Shown here: in pieces, positions 16,309-25,544 of the stretch
Layout: every line of letters begins with the position of its first letter
Position numbering within the stretch: the first letter of the stretch is position 1
Made by a program: the position numbers and the translations under genes
NCBI RefSeq assembly: GCF_030160115.1
Contig: NZ_BSNS01000002.1
Coordinates: forward strand, 361,322-425,321
DNA length: 64,000 nt
Reading direction: 5' to 3'
From: Devosia nitrariae
Lineage (GTDB): Bacteria > Pseudomonadota > Alphaproteobacteria > Rhizobiales > Devosiaceae
The notes under the pieces: model-generated
Seen by the model: the letters and a program-made list of their open reading frames with translations, nothing else
What the model was told of the DNA's origin: nothing
Database searches by the model: none

Positions 16309-17217
16309 ATGATGACCGATAAGCAAGCACGCGAGACGGGCAGTGCGCAGGCACCCGCGATCACCCAGGAGATGATCGCGCTCTATGACGACTACACGCA
16401 TCTTTCGCTCGACCGGCGCAAATTCATGGACCACTTGGCCAAGCTTGCCGGTTCGATGAGCGCAGCGACGGCCGCGGCGACGCTGATGGCGGCCAACGCC
16501 CATGCCCAGGGGCTGGTGGCTGAGGACGATGAACGGCTCACAGCCGAGGACGTGACCTATCCGGGAGTCGGGGGCGAAATGCGCGGTTATCTCGTCACTC
16601 CCAGTGAAGGCGGGCCGTTCGGCGCGGTCATCGTCGTTCACGAGAACAGGGGGCTCAACGCCCATATCCGGGACGTGACGCGGCGCATGGCGCTCGAAGG
16701 TTTCATCGCACTGGCACCCGACTTTCTCTCCCGCCTCGGCGGTACGCCCGAGGACGAGGACGCGGCGCGCGCGCTCTTCGGAGACCTCGATCCAGCGGGC
16801 GTTGCCGCCGACGGGGTCGCCGCCATCGACTACCTCCAAGGCCTCGATAATGCCAACGGCAAGGTCGGCGCGATCGGCTTCTGCTGGGGCGGCGGCACGG
16901 TCAACAGTCTCGCGATTGCCTCACCCGAGCTTGCAGCGGGCGTTGCCTATTACGGCAGCCAGCCGGCCGCGGAGGACGTGCCCAAGATCGAGGCACGGTT
17001 GATGCTGCACTATGCGGGGCTCGATGATCGCATCAACGCGGGCATCGCGGCCTACGAGGACGCGCTGAAGGCTGCTGACGTCGACTATCAGCTCTTCATA
17101 TACGAAGGCGTCAATCACGCCTTCAACAACGATACGAGTGCAGCCCGCTACGATGCGGAAGCCGCGGAGCTGGCCTGGCAACGCACGGTGGATTTCCTGC
17201 GCGAGACCCTCGCCTGA
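16309..17217 (+). CDS. Dienelactone hydrolase family protein with possible Tat signal
   Basis: An alpha/beta hydrolase of 302 residues. ATG 16309 follows GAAGGGAGGA. The N-terminus (residues ~30-67) has twin arginines in LDRRKFMDHLAKLAGSM and a small-residue hydrophobic stretch ending ANAHAQG, consistent with Tat export. The catalytic triad is Cys in GFCWGGG (~190), Asp in YAGLDDRIN and His in GVNHAFNND, with HENRG supplying the family Glu-Arg pair. Cytoplasmic DLHs open chlorocatechol dienelactones; a periplasmic one may have another ester substrate. No aromatic catabolism genes are nearby. Confidence 0.9.
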   Translation: MMTDKQARETGSAQAPAITQEMIALYDDYTHLSLDRRKFMDHLAKLAGSMSAATAAATLMAANAHAQGLVAEDDERLTAEDVTYPGVGGEMRGYLVTPSEGGPFGAVIVVHENRGLNAHIRDVTRRMALEGFIALAPDFLSRLGGTPEDEDAARALFGDLDPAGVAADGVAAIDYLQGLDNANGKVGAIGFCWGGGTVNSLAIASPELAAGVAYYGSQPAAEDVPKIEARLMLHYAGLDDRINAGIAAYEDALKAADVDYQLFIYEGVNHAFNNDTSAARYDAEAAELAWQRTVDFLRETLA

Positions 17218-17313
17218 CCGAGTTTGGAATGAGAGCTCCAGACGTCGTTCTTGTCGCGCGTTCCGGCTTTTTATGGTGTCGCGGATTGTTCGCGAAAGGC
17301 CGGAGCATCCGCT

Positions 17314-19716
17314 CTAGCTTGCCACAAGGCGCATGACCGGCAGGGGGTCGGCCAGCGAGCGGCTGCGCCCGCTGGTGACAGCGGCGAAGTCGCCGATCGG
17401 GCCGGGGCGGCTGAACAGATACCCCTGGATCTCGGCGCAGGCTTCATGGCGCAGGAATTCAAGCTCCTCCTCGCGCTCGACACCCTCGGCGACGACGGGC
17501 AGCTTCAAACCACTGCCAAGACCGAGGACGGCGCGCACGATTGCAGCCGACTGGTCGGAGCGATCGACCGAACGAATGAACGACTGATCCATCTTTATCC
17601 TGTCGAAGGCGAAGGCGCGCAGGTTGGCGAGCGAGGAGTAGCCCGTGCCGAAATCGTCCATGGCGATCCGCACGCCCAGAGCCTTGACCTCATCGAGCGT
17701 GGCGATGGTGCGGGTCAGGTCGCGGATGAGGGCGGTCTCGGTGATCTCGATCTCCAGCCGCCTTGGGTCGAGCCGGGTTTCCTGCAAAACAGCGCGCAAC
17801 CTGGCCACAAATCCCGGCGCATGCAGCTGCACGGGTGAAACGTTGACAGCGATCGTAACCGTGTTGGCCCAGCCGGCCGCCTCGGCGCACGCCTGGCGCG
17901 TGACCCAGTCCCCAATGTTCAGGATCAGGCCGCACTCCTCGGCAACGGGAATGAAGGTGGATGGGGCGATTTGTCCGCGCGTCGGATGTGTCCAGCGTAC
18001 CAAGGCCTCGAAACCGGTGACCTCGCCCGACTGCACGTTGACCTGCGGCTGGTAGACGAGCGAGAATTCGCCGCGCGCCAAGGCATTGCGCAGGTCGTTC
18101 TCCAGCAGGCGCTTTTCGCGCACGGCTACACCCATCTGCACTTCGAAGAACCGGTAGACGCCGCGACCGTCCCGCTTGGCGCGATAGAGCGCGGTATCGG
18201 CGTTGGCGACCAGCATGTCGGCGGTGTCGGCATTGTCGGGAAAGAGGGCAACGCCGATGCTGGCCGAGAGGGGGGCGCCCGAGTGCGAGCGAGCATTGTG
18301 AGCGCGGAATGCTTCCAATATGGCCTCGGCGATCCTGCCCGCTCTGGCCAAGCCGTCGATGTCGGGAATAATGATGGCGAATTCGTCACCGCCAAGGCGT
18401 GCGCAGGTCTGGCCCTCCTCCAAAACGCCTGCAAGACACTCGCCGACGACTTTCAGCATAGTATCGCCCGCCGCATGGCCGAACAGGTCGTTGACCTCTT
18501 TGAACCGGTCGAGATCGAGGCAGATGACGGCGAACCTCTGCCCCAGCCGCCGGGCATTTGCAACTTCCCTCAGCAACTGGCGGTTGAACGTGGCGCGGTT
18601 AGCAAGACCCGTCAGCGGATCGTGATGGGCAAGGAAGCGGATTTGCTGCTCGTCTTTCTTGCGGGCACTGAGATCGCGGATGGCAATAGCGCTACGCAAT
18701 TCGCCCGCGAATTCCACCGGCCGCAGGATCGCCTCGATGGGTATTCTGCGGCCTCGGGCGTCGGCGAGTTCCGTTTCGATGCGCATGTCGGGGCGCGCCA
18801 GGAGCTCGGCCAGCGCCGTGCGAGCAAAGAGTTCATCGAGAGGACATCCAGCTATGTCGACATCCGCGGCACCGATCATGCGCAGGAAGCTGGCATTGGC
18901 CGTGACCACACGCCTGTCGTCGGTGATGATGAGGCCTTCGACGGCAGCGTCGGCCAAAACGCGCATACGGTCGGTTTCGCGGGCGGCCCGACGACGTTCG
19001 TGCAGATCCAGCATCAGACCGCCGAGGGCGAGGCCAACGATGAGGATGCCGGCAATGCCCACGGCCAGGGATAGATTGGCGGGTGTCGCATCGCCCTCGG
19101 TGACTATGGGATAGCAATTGTCGAGATTGGCCGCCCCCATGGCGGTAAAATGCATCGTGACAATGGCGAGGGTCATCACGCCGGCCGCGCCCGTCCGCCA
19201 GGCCTGGCCGGGCCGCCAAGCCGAGAGCGTGAACGCTGCCGAACCCAGCACCATCCCGAGGATGATCGATGCGGCGAGAAGCGCGGGATCCCAGCCGATG
19301 CGGCCGCCGACGATGAGCGCGGCCATGCCGGTATAGTGCATGGCTGAAATGCCGAGGCCGGCGACGGCGCCGCCAAGCGCGAGATCGGACCTGTGTTCGC
19401 CAATCGCCGCGATCCAGAGGCCTCCCCCCACGATGCCTATGGCGATGATCAGCGACGAAGCCGTGACAAGCAGATCGTATCCGACCGCCATGTCGGTCCG
19501 GTAGGCGAGCATAGCGATGAAATGGGTGGACCAGACGCCGAAACCCACGGCGACCGCCGCCACGGCCAACCAGACATAGCGGGCCTTGCGGGAATTTCGG
19601 CGGGCATGATGGAGGATGCTGATGCCGGCGAATGCGGCCAGGGCGCAGATGACACCGGCGAGCACGACAAGGCGCAGATCGTGCTCGAACAGCAATGTAT
19701 GGATAGTCGCGTACAC
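17314..19716 (-). CDS. MHYT-PAS-GGDEF-EAL cyclic-di-GMP protein
   Basis: A membrane protein of about 800 residues that may both make and break c-di-GMP. The N-terminal MHYT sensor has seven helices and the metal-binding repeats STHFIAM, ISAMHYTGM and IVTMHFTAM, thought to sense O2, CO or NO through copper. Then come a PAS domain (VEGLIITDDRRVVTANASFL), GGDEF (CARLGGDEFAII, intact active site) and EAL (VTGFEALVRW, MDDFGTGYSSL, EGVE). GTG 19716 (after CGGGGA) gives a proper MHYT start; an ATG at 19800 would add 28 unlikely residues. Convergent with the DLH gene. Confidence 0.93.
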   Translation of the reverse strand: MYATIHTLLFEHDLRLVVLAGVICALAAFAGISILHHARRNSRKARYVWLAVAAVAVGFGVWSTHFIAMLAYRTDMAVGYDLLVTASSLIIAIGIVGGGLWIAAIGEHRSDLALGGAVAGLGISAMHYTGMAALIVGGRIGWDPALLAASIILGMVLGSAAFTLSAWRPGQAWRTGAAGVMTLAIVTMHFTAMGAANLDNCYPIVTEGDATPANLSLAVGIAGILIVGLALGGLMLDLHERRRAARETDRMRVLADAAVEGLIITDDRRVVTANASFLRMIGAADVDIAGCPLDELFARTALAELLARPDMRIETELADARGRRIPIEAILRPVEFAGELRSAIAIRDLSARKKDEQQIRFLAHHDPLTGLANRATFNRQLLREVANARRLGQRFAVICLDLDRFKEVNDLFGHAAGDTMLKVVGECLAGVLEEGQTCARLGGDEFAIIIPDIDGLARAGRIAEAILEAFRAHNARSHSGAPLSASIGVALFPDNADTADMLVANADTALYRAKRDGRGVYRFFEVQMGVAVREKRLLENDLRNALARGEFSLVYQPQVNVQSGEVTGFEALVRWTHPTRGQIAPSTFIPVAEECGLILNIGDWVTRQACAEAAGWANTVTIAVNVSPVQLHAPGFVARLRAVLQETRLDPRRLEIEITETALIRDLTRTIATLDEVKALGVRIAMDDFGTGYSSLANLRAFAFDRIKMDQSFIRSVDRSDQSAAIVRAVLGLGSGLKLPVVAEGVEREEELEFLRHEACAEIQGYLFSRPGPIGDFAAVTSGRSRSLADPLPVMRLVAS

Positions 19717-19977
19717 GCGCGTCCCCGAATACCTTAAGTGAAATGAACCGGCGCCTTGGAGGCAGTGCACAAACTGCTCTCGGCCCAGCGAAAACACCAT
19801 TAGTCGGCACGGTGCGTTAAGGTCGTGTGAGAGGGATGCTTACAATGCGGGATATTCACAACATCCTATCTGCCCCTTGCGGCTGGCGGCTCTCGGGTGG
19901 ATGATGGCGATACCAGCCCGGCTCGCGGACAACGGCTCGGCGCGACGCGGGAGGCATGGGCGACGAGGAGATACGCC

Positions 19978-20466
19978 ATGAGCCAGCCGAACCCTCGACA
20001 CGGCACTCTGCTGCCGCAGGTGAGCGATATCGACGACGACCCGCCAGGGATCGCCCTGCCGATCAGCCAGAGCGAAATCGAGGATCTGCTCTACAACGAC
20101 GAACGCCCGATCGACGAGCGGATCGACCGGCTGCGCGAGATGCGCGAGGAGGCACTGGTACAGGCCTCGGCGGGCGTGCGGGGAGGAGATGCGCGGGGGT
20201 TGCTACGCGAGTTGAACCGGGCCATCGACATGTTATCCGCCGATGAGCAAGAGGCCGACGAGACTGCCGATTTCGCGGCGCTGGAAGTCGCGTACGAGGT
20301 CGATCCTGCCGACCATCTCGACACGCTTTCGCCCGATGACGAGGACGGGAGGATGGCAATCGAAGGCGACGGGCTCGATACGACGGCCGAGGACGAAAGT
20401 GTATCGCGCAAAGAGCGGCTGGCGGCCGGTGGCCGTGAGAGAGGCAACGGGCACCTGCGCCGCTAG
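19978..20466 (+). CDS. Acidic hypothetical protein
   Basis: A 162-residue strongly acidic protein with no recognised domain. ATG 19978 follows GAGGAG. The middle is helical (IEDLLYNDERPIDERIDRLR, EMREEALVQASAG, LLRELNRAIDMLSADEQEAD); the C-terminal third is Asp/Glu-rich and ends in a short basic tail (RKERLAAGGRERGNGHLRR). No signal peptide or membrane segment is visible. Its TAG stop is the first three bases of a REP-like repeat, so the repeat landed exactly at the gene end. Coding composition looks genuine. No function can be assigned. Confidence 0.65.
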   Translation: MSQPNPRHGTLLPQVSDIDDDPPGIALPISQSEIEDLLYNDERPIDERIDRLREMREEALVQASAGVRGGDARGLLRELNRAIDMLSADEQEADETADFAALEVAYEVDPADHLDTLSPDDEDGRMAIEGDGLDTTAEDESVSRKERLAAGGRERGNGHLRR

Positions 20467-20564
20467 AGCGGGATGCGAAAAAGTGGAAACCGGTTTTTCG
20501 CGAAGAATCTCGCGACAGAAGCTTAGAGCGCGCGATTTGATTCCATCAGACCGCGTCGCGCTCC
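20464..20564 (+). repeat. Dispersed REP-like repeat, copy A (full length)
   Basis: About 100 bp beginning GAGCGGGATGCGAAAAAGTG, then GAAACCGGTTTTTCGC, a CGCGACAGAAGC segment and GAGCGCGCGATTTGATTCCATC. The same modules in the same order occur in reverse at 60272-60370, and the first module alone at 21221-21253. It contains inverted segments able to form hairpins and lies between the acidic protein and recR. Confidence 0.8.
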
Positions 20565-20605
20565 AGAACGTCTCCCGTTCTTAGAGAATCGACTCTTCAA
20601 AATGA

Positions 20606-21202
20606 TTAGAGCGCGGTCCGCGCCTTCAGCGCCTGGCTCAGCGTACCTTCGTCGAGGTAGTCGAGCTCGCCACCGACCGGCACGCCGTGGGCGAGGCGGC
20701 TGACTTTAACGCCGGTGCCGGCGAGGCGATCGGTGATATAGTGCGCCGTGGTCTGGCCTTCGACCGTGGCGTTGACGGCCAGCACGACTTCTGAGAACTG
20801 CGGAGCGCGGGACACGAGCGCATCGAGCGACAGATCCTCGGGCCCCACGCCATCGAGCGGCGAAAGAACGCCGCCCAACACGTGGTAGCGCACGGCGCCG
20901 ACACCTGCCCGCTCCAGCGCCCAAAGATCGGCGACGTCCTCGACAACGATCAGGAGACCGGATTCGGCACGGCGTGGGTCGGAACAGATGCCGCACGGTG
21001 AGCGAGTATCGACATTGCCGCAGACCTCGCAAATGACCACTGCCGCGACGGCGCGGTCGAGGGCCGCCGAAAGCGGGATCATCAATTGATCCTTCTTCTT
21101 GATGAGGTGCAGGACGGCACGACGGGCCGAACGCGGTCCCAGACCCGGCAGGCGCGCCAGGAGCTGGATCAACTGCTCGATCTCGGGTCCGCTGTTGGAC
21201 AT
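20606..21202 (-). CDS. recR: Recombination mediator RecR
   Basis: Acts with RecF and RecO to load RecA at gaps. The 198-residue protein has the helix-hairpin-helix start ([20 protein letters not shown]), a four-cysteine zinc finger ([18 protein letters not shown]) and the Toprim domain ([18 protein letters not shown], then [19 protein letters not shown]), ending [15 protein letters not shown]. Length is normal. It follows ybaB with a 71 bp gap that now carries a partial REP-like repeat, so the usual dnaX-ybaB-recR operon is kept in order. Confidence 0.97.
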   Translation of the reverse strand: MSNSGPEIEQLIQLLARLPGLGPRSARRAVLHLIKKKDQLMIPLSAALDRAVAAVVICEVCGNVDTRSPCGICSDPRRAESGLLIVVEDVADLWALERAGVGAVRYHVLGGVLSPLDGVGPEDLSLDALVSRAPQFSEVVLAVNATVEGQTTAHYITDRLAGTGVKVSRLAHGVPVGGELDYLDEGTLSQALKARTAL

Positions 21203-21220
21203 GACTGCCGCGTGGCGCCT

Positions 21221-21253
21221 CTAGAGCGGGATGCGAAAAGTGGGAACCGCTCT
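21221..21253 (+). repeat. Dispersed REP-like repeat, copy B (partial)
   Basis: CTAGAGCGGGATGCGAAAAG then TGGGAACCGCTCT matches the first module of copies A and C. Only this module is present, in the short gap between ybaB and recR. Confidence 0.65.
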
Positions 21254-21273
21254 GATCTCGAACGGAGAAAGCT

Positions 21274-21597
21274 CTAGAACGGGAACTTCATGCCCGGCGG
21301 CAGCGGCAGGCCCGAGGTGAGTTCGCCCATCTTTTCCTGCATGGTGGCCTCCGCCTTGGCCTTGGCGTCATTGAAGGCCGCAACGATGAGATCCTCGAGC
21401 ACCTCGACGTCGTCTTCCCTAAAAAGCGACGGGTCGATCTTGACGCCCTTCATCTCACCCTTGCCGGAAAGCGCAACAGTGACGAGCCCGCCCCCGGAGC
21501 GGCCTTCAACGGTCATTTCGGCGAGCTCGGCTTGAAGGGCATCCATCTTGCCCTTCATCTCGCTCGCAGCCTTCATCATGCCCATCAGGTCTTTCAT
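21274..21597 (-). CDS. YbaB/EbfC nucleoid-associated protein
   Basis: A small (107-residue) DNA-binding protein that forms tweezer-like dimers. The start [20 protein letters not shown] and [20 protein letters not shown] are characteristic, as are [13 protein letters not shown] and [17 protein letters not shown]; it ends [12 protein letters not shown]. It overlaps dnaX by four bases (ATGA), so translation is coupled, and it lies between dnaX and recR as in most bacteria. Confidence 0.96.
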   Translation of the reverse strand: MKDLMGMMKAASEMKGKMDALQAELAEMTVEGRSGGGLVTVALSGKGEMKGVKIDPSLFREDDVEVLEDLIVAAFNDAKAKAEATMQEKMGELTSGLPLPPGMKFPF

Positions 21598-23330
21598 ATG
21601 TCGTCCTCTTCGGGGTCTGGCGGCAGGTCGGCCGGGATGCCGGCCAACGGATCGTCATCGCGCACCTTCACGTTGACCAGCTTGGCGCCTGGAAAAGTTT
21701 CGAGGATCGCCTTGACCAACTCGTCGTCGGCGGCCGCGTCGCGCGCTGCTTCCCGCTTCTGGTCGGCCAACTCTCGCAAGGTCGGCCCGGTGGCCGCCTT
21801 GCTCGACACCATCACCAGCCAGCGCGCGCCAGTCCAGGTCTGCAGCCGGGCGGAAAGGGTCGAGATGATGCCGGGATCGGCGCCTTCGCGCAGCGCAACT
21901 TCGATGCGGCCCGGGCTGAACGAGACCGGCCGCATGTCGGCTTCGAGCGCGTGCCTGACCAGAAGATCGCGCTTGGCGACGGCAAGAGCGATGAGTTCTG
22001 CATAGCTATGCGGGTTGGCGAGCGCCGGCTGCGGCACCGGTCGCGCGGCCGCTTCCACCTCCGCGGCGGGAGCCGGTCCCGGTGCTTCGATGCGCAGAGC
22101 CTGCGGTCCGCCGCCCCCGCCATTGGGACGGCCAACGGGCATGGGTTGCGCAGCGGCAGCAGGCGCCGGCTGGTTGGAAAGCCGGGCAATCACCTCGGCG
22201 GGGCTCGGCAGGTCGGCGGCATAGGCGAGACGCACCAGCACCATTTCGGCCGCTTGCAGTGCATTGCCGGCGCGCGCCACCTCGTCAAAGCCCTTGAACA
22301 GGATCTGCCAGGTGCGGCTCAGAGCGCGCATGGGCAGCCGTCCGGCAAGGTCGGCGCCGCGCGTGCGTTCGTCGGGGGTCAAGGAAACGTCGTCGGCAGC
22401 AGCCGGTACGACCTTGATGCGAGTGACGAGGTGGGTGAAGTCGGCGAGGTCGGCAACGATCGTCTGCGGATCGGCGCCGGCATCGTAGAGGCCGCGCATG
22501 GTTTCCAGCGCCTCGCCAACACGGCCGGCCATCAGGCTTTCGAAGAGGTCGATGGTTCTGGCGCGATCACCGAGACCGAGCATGCTCTTGACCGTCTGCG
22601 CGGTGACGCGGCCATCACCATGAGCGATGGCCTGATCGAGCAGCGACTGGTTGTCGCGCACCGACCCTTCTCCGGCCCGCACGATCATGGCGAGCGCCTC
22701 GGGCTCGTACTCGATGTTTTCCCTGGCGAGGAGATCGACGAGATGAGCCGTCATCACCTCGGGGGTCACGCGCCGCAGGTCGAAGCGCTGGCAGCGCGAA
22801 AGGATGGTGACGGGAACCTTCCTGATCTCGGTGGTGGCGAAGATGAACTTCACATAGGGCGGCGGCTCCTCGAGCGTCTTCAGGAGCCCGTTGAAGGCCG
22901 CCGTCGAGAGCATGTGCACCTCGTCGATGATGTAGACCTTGAAGGGCGCCGAGACGGGGCCGTACTTAACGGAATCGATGATCTCGCGGATGTCGTTGAT
23001 GCCGGTATTGGAAGCCGCGTCCATCTCGACGACGTCGACGTGCCGCCCTTCGATGATCGCCCGACAATGGATGCCTTCTTTTTCGAGGTCGAGGGTCGGA
23101 TGGCGTCCGTTCTCGTCCTCATAATTGAAGGCGCGCGCAAGAATACGGGCGGTCGTCGTCTTGCCGACGCCGCGAACGCCAGTAAGGATGAAGGCGTGGT
23201 GGATGCGGTTCTGTTTGAACGCGTTGGAGAGTGTCTGGACCATGGCGTCCTGACCGATGAGCGTTGAAAAGCTCACCGGACGGTATTTACGCGCCAGGAC
23301 CAGATAGGGCGAGGTCACAGCGTCAGCCAT
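21594..23330 (-). CDS. dnaX: DNA polymerase III subunit gamma/tau
   Basis: Clamp-loader ATPase of the replicase, 578 residues. It has Walker [16 protein letters not shown], the DEVH box ([20 protein letters not shown]), sensor 1 ([20 protein letters not shown]) and a C-terminal tau region from about residue 370 rich in Ala/Pro. The usual four-cysteine zinc module is nearly absent: only one Cys remains before [21 protein letters not shown] recall the same reduction in other Hyphomicrobiales. No poly-A slippery site for a short gamma form was noticed. It is followed by ybaB, and the SRP RNA gene lies upstream on the same strand. Confidence 0.96.
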   Translation of the reverse strand: MADAVTSPYLVLARKYRPVSFSTLIGQDAMVQTLSNAFKQNRIHHAFILTGVRGVGKTTTARILARAFNYEDENGRHPTLDLEKEGIHCRAIIEGRHVDVVEMDAASNTGINDIREIIDSVKYGPVSAPFKVYIIDEVHMLSTAAFNGLLKTLEEPPPYVKFIFATTEIRKVPVTILSRCQRFDLRRVTPEVMTAHLVDLLARENIEYEPEALAMIVRAGEGSVRDNQSLLDQAIAHGDGRVTAQTVKSMLGLGDRARTIDLFESLMAGRVGEALETMRGLYDAGADPQTIVADLADFTHLVTRIKVVPAAADDVSLTPDERTRGADLAGRLPMRALSRTWQILFKGFDEVARAGNALQAAEMVLVRLAYAADLPSPAEVIARLSNQPAPAAAAQPMPVGRPNGGGGGPQALRIEAPGPAPAAEVEAAARPVPQPALANPHSYAELIALAVAKRDLLVRHALEADMRPVSFSPGRIEVALREGADPGIISTLSARLQTWTGARWLVMVSSKAATGPTLRELADQKREAARDAAADDELVKAILETFPGAKLVNVKVRDDDPLAGIPADLPPDPEEDDI

Positions 23331-23452
23331 CCTGCCCCTCTACTACGCTGGTGTTGGAGAATCTGCCTGTTGGCCATGTGGGCACTATAGGCACCATCGT
23401 GCGGTTTTCGAACCGCAAAGCGCTATCCACCTGTGCAGAAAACGCGAGAGAG

Positions 23453-23550
23453 TAGGAGGCTGGCAACGACCCGTGAAGGTCTCGTTGGGGCTGCTTCCTT
23501 CCGGACCTGACCCGGTTGGCGAGGAACACGTCCGCGCCAACCTCCCGCGA
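23453..23550 (-). ncRNA. ffs: Signal recognition particle 4.5S RNA, small bacterial type
   Basis: The minus strand carries GGGTCAGGTCCGGAAGGAAG followed by CAGCC, the invariant SRP RNA apical core that binds Ffh, with asymmetric and symmetric internal loops. The ends pair: GGGAGGTTGGC at the 5' side (about 23546) with GCCAGCCTCC at the 3' side (about 23455). Total length is about 95-100 nt, normal for alphaproteobacteria. It lies just upstream of dnaX on the same strand, a common place for ffs. Exact ends are estimates. Confidence 0.93.
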
Positions 23551-23615
23551 CCTATATGGCCAAGGAATGTGGCGATGGCAAGGGGGGCGGGGCCAATCGA
23601 ATCTCGCTGCACGAT

Positions 23616-24446
23616 TCACCGCGGCTCGGCGGCGTAGTACACCCCCAGCACTTTGAAGTGGTCGGTGAAGAACCCCAGTTCCTCGAAGGCGTGCTGGACG
23701 CCGATATCGTCGGGGTGGCCCTCGATGTCGGCGTAGAACTGCGTGGCGGTGAAGGAGCCGTCGACCATGTAGCTTTCGAGCTTGGTCATGTTGATGCCGT
23801 TGGTGGCAAAGCCACCCATGCCCTTGTAAAGGGCGGCCGGCACGTTGCGCACGCGAAAGACAAAGGTGGTCTTGACCTTCTTGCCGTTGCGTTCGGCCTG
23901 CGTCTTGTCGCGCGACAAGACGAGGAAGCGCGTGGTGTTGTGTGCGGCATCTTCGATGTTCTCGGCCAGGAGTTCGAGTCGATAGATACGCCCGGCAAGA
24001 CGCGAAGCAATGGCGGCGACCGACCTGTCGCCCTTGGCCGCGATTTCGCGGGCGGAGCCCGCCGTATCGACAGCGCTGATCGTCTTCAACCTGTGCTCTG
24101 CGATGAACTTGCGGCATTGGCCCAGCGCCACCGAAAGCGACTGAACGGTCTTGATGTCGGCAAGCTTTGCGCCGGGCACGCCCAAAAGGTTCATCTCGAC
24201 CCGGAGGTACGTTTCACCGACGATGAAAAGTCCGCTTTCGGGCAAGAGGTGGTGGATGTCGGTGATGCGGCCATAAAGCGAGTTTTCGACTGGCACCACG
24301 GCGAATTCGGCCTTACCGGACTGCACCGCGCCGATCGTCTCCTCGAAGGTGACGCAGGGCAGGAACTCCTCGCCGGCAAAGACATTTTCGGCGGCCGCGT
24401 GGCTGAAGGCTCCCGGTTCCCCCTGAAAGGCGATGCGTCTGGCCAT
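23616..24446 (-). CDS. pheA: Prephenate dehydratase
   Basis: Converts prephenate to phenylpyruvate in phenylalanine synthesis, in the cytoplasm. This is a monofunctional 276-residue enzyme with no chorismate mutase domain. Visible motifs are IAFQGEPGAFSHAAAENVF, AVVPVENSLYGRITDIHHLL, the catalytic NTTRFLVLSRD and the C-terminal ACT regulatory domain with GINMTKLESYM (phenylalanine-binding ESRP-like site) and TQFYADIEGH. It lies upstream of the SRP RNA and is divergent from the cytochrome c gene, with 234 bp between them holding both promoters. Confidence 0.95.
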   Translation of the reverse strand: MARRIAFQGEPGAFSHAAAENVFAGEEFLPCVTFEETIGAVQSGKAEFAVVPVENSLYGRITDIHHLLPESGLFIVGETYLRVEMNLLGVPGAKLADIKTVQSLSVALGQCRKFIAEHRLKTISAVDTAGSAREIAAKGDRSVAAIASRLAGRIYRLELLAENIEDAAHNTTRFLVLSRDKTQAERNGKKVKTTFVFRVRNVPAALYKGMGGFATNGINMTKLESYMVDGSFTATQFYADIEGHPDDIGVQHAFEELGFFTDHFKVLGVYYAAEPR

Positions 24447-24680
24447 GTGCTTGCGACCTCCTGGCGTTTGCGGCTCTAATGACCCTCAGTAGGCATTGAG
24501 TCAATGCGGGCGAGAAGGCGCCGGGGGAATTGTCGCACCCGCAGACTGGGATGTTGCGTGCTGAAAGCCTTGCAACTATCTTGCGCGCGCGTCGGGACCC
24601 TGGTTGAGGCAGAATCCCCAGTATCGCCGGGATGTTAACGGGGCCTATCAAGCGCAGGGGCAGGCTGGCAGGAAGACCAA

Positions 24681-25469
24681 ATGGATTCGTTCGAGCTAAA
24701 CAAGATCATCGGCGCAGTGCTCGGCACACTGCTGTTCGTCATGGGCGTGGGCTTCCTTGCCGAAGCCATCTACCACCCGATCGAGGACCGCGGTCCGGGT
24801 TATAATCTTCCCGAGCCCGAAGGCACCGAAACGGCTGAGGCGCCCGCCGGCCCGACGGTCGAACCCATCGCGGTGCGCCTGGCGGCGGCGAGCTCCGAGC
24901 GCGGCGCGACGGCCGTGCGCAAGTGCCAGTCTTGCCACAATTTCGGCGAGAGCGAAGGTCACAAGACCGGTCCGGTGCTGTGGAACACGGTCGGCCACCC
25001 GATCGGTGGACATGAGGGCTATTCCTATTCCGCCGCGCTCCAGGAGCGGAACGCAGCGGGCGAGACCTGGACCTATGAGAACCTCGACGAGTGGCTCGCA
25101 GGTCCGACGACTTTCGCGCCGGGCACCAAGATGACGCTCTCGGTCTCCAGCCCCGAGGAACGCGCAGATATCCTGGCCTATCTGCAGACCCTGTCGGCCG
25201 AGCCCGTTCCGTTCCCCGAACCCGAGGCCGCGTCCGAAGGTGCAGCCCCGGAAGGTGCGGATGCCGCGGTGCCGGAAGGTGAAGACGTGGTGGAGCCGGC
25301 CGAAGCGCCTGCCACCGAGGATGTGACCGAGCCGCCGACCGAAACGCAGACCGAGACGGATGTCGAAGGCACGCCGACCGGCGACAATCCGGCCGCCGGC
25401 GGAGAGGCGGCAACGCCGACCGAGGGCGAAGGCACAGCGCCGGACGAAACCGCGCCGCAATCCAATTAG
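24681..25469 (+). CDS. Membrane-anchored class I cytochrome c with acidic tail (CycM-like)
   Basis: An electron-transfer protein of 262 residues. An N-terminal uncleaved helix (IIGAVLGTLLFVMGVGFLAE, residues ~9-28) anchors it in the inner membrane with the haem domain in the periplasm. The haem site is CQSCH (~94-98), with the distal Met in GTKMTLSVSS; the fold is the cytochrome c552/c2 type (GPVLWNTVGHPIG, YSAALQERNA). The last ~85 residues are a Pro/Ala/Glu-rich acidic extension absent from typical CycM. Such anchored cytochromes c pass electrons from the bc1 complex to terminal oxidase in Hyphomicrobiales. Confidence 0.92.
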   Translation: MDSFELNKIIGAVLGTLLFVMGVGFLAEAIYHPIEDRGPGYNLPEPEGTETAEAPAGPTVEPIAVRLAAASSERGATAVRKCQSCHNFGESEGHKTGPVLWNTVGHPIGGHEGYSYSAALQERNAAGETWTYENLDEWLAGPTTFAPGTKMTLSVSSPEERADILAYLQTLSAEPVPFPEPEAASEGAAPEGADAAVPEGEDVVEPAEAPATEDVTEPPTETQTETDVEGTPTGDNPAAGGEAATPTEGEGTAPDETAPQSN

Positions 25470-25544
25470 GCCGGTCGTATAACGCTAGTCGAACAGTCGA
25501 CGGGCCGCATGCAGCATGCGGCCCAGTTCATTTCGAGGATCCCC

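Noticed and set aside
17218..17313. Intrinsic terminator between the dienelactone hydrolase and the GGDEF-EAL gene
   Set aside because: Pairing of CCGGC with GCCGG spans a long loop and has no proper T-run after the stem.
23455..23550. SRP RNA placed on the plus strand
   Set aside because: The core GGTCAGGTCCGGAAGGAAGCAGCC appears only on the minus strand, so that is the sense strand.
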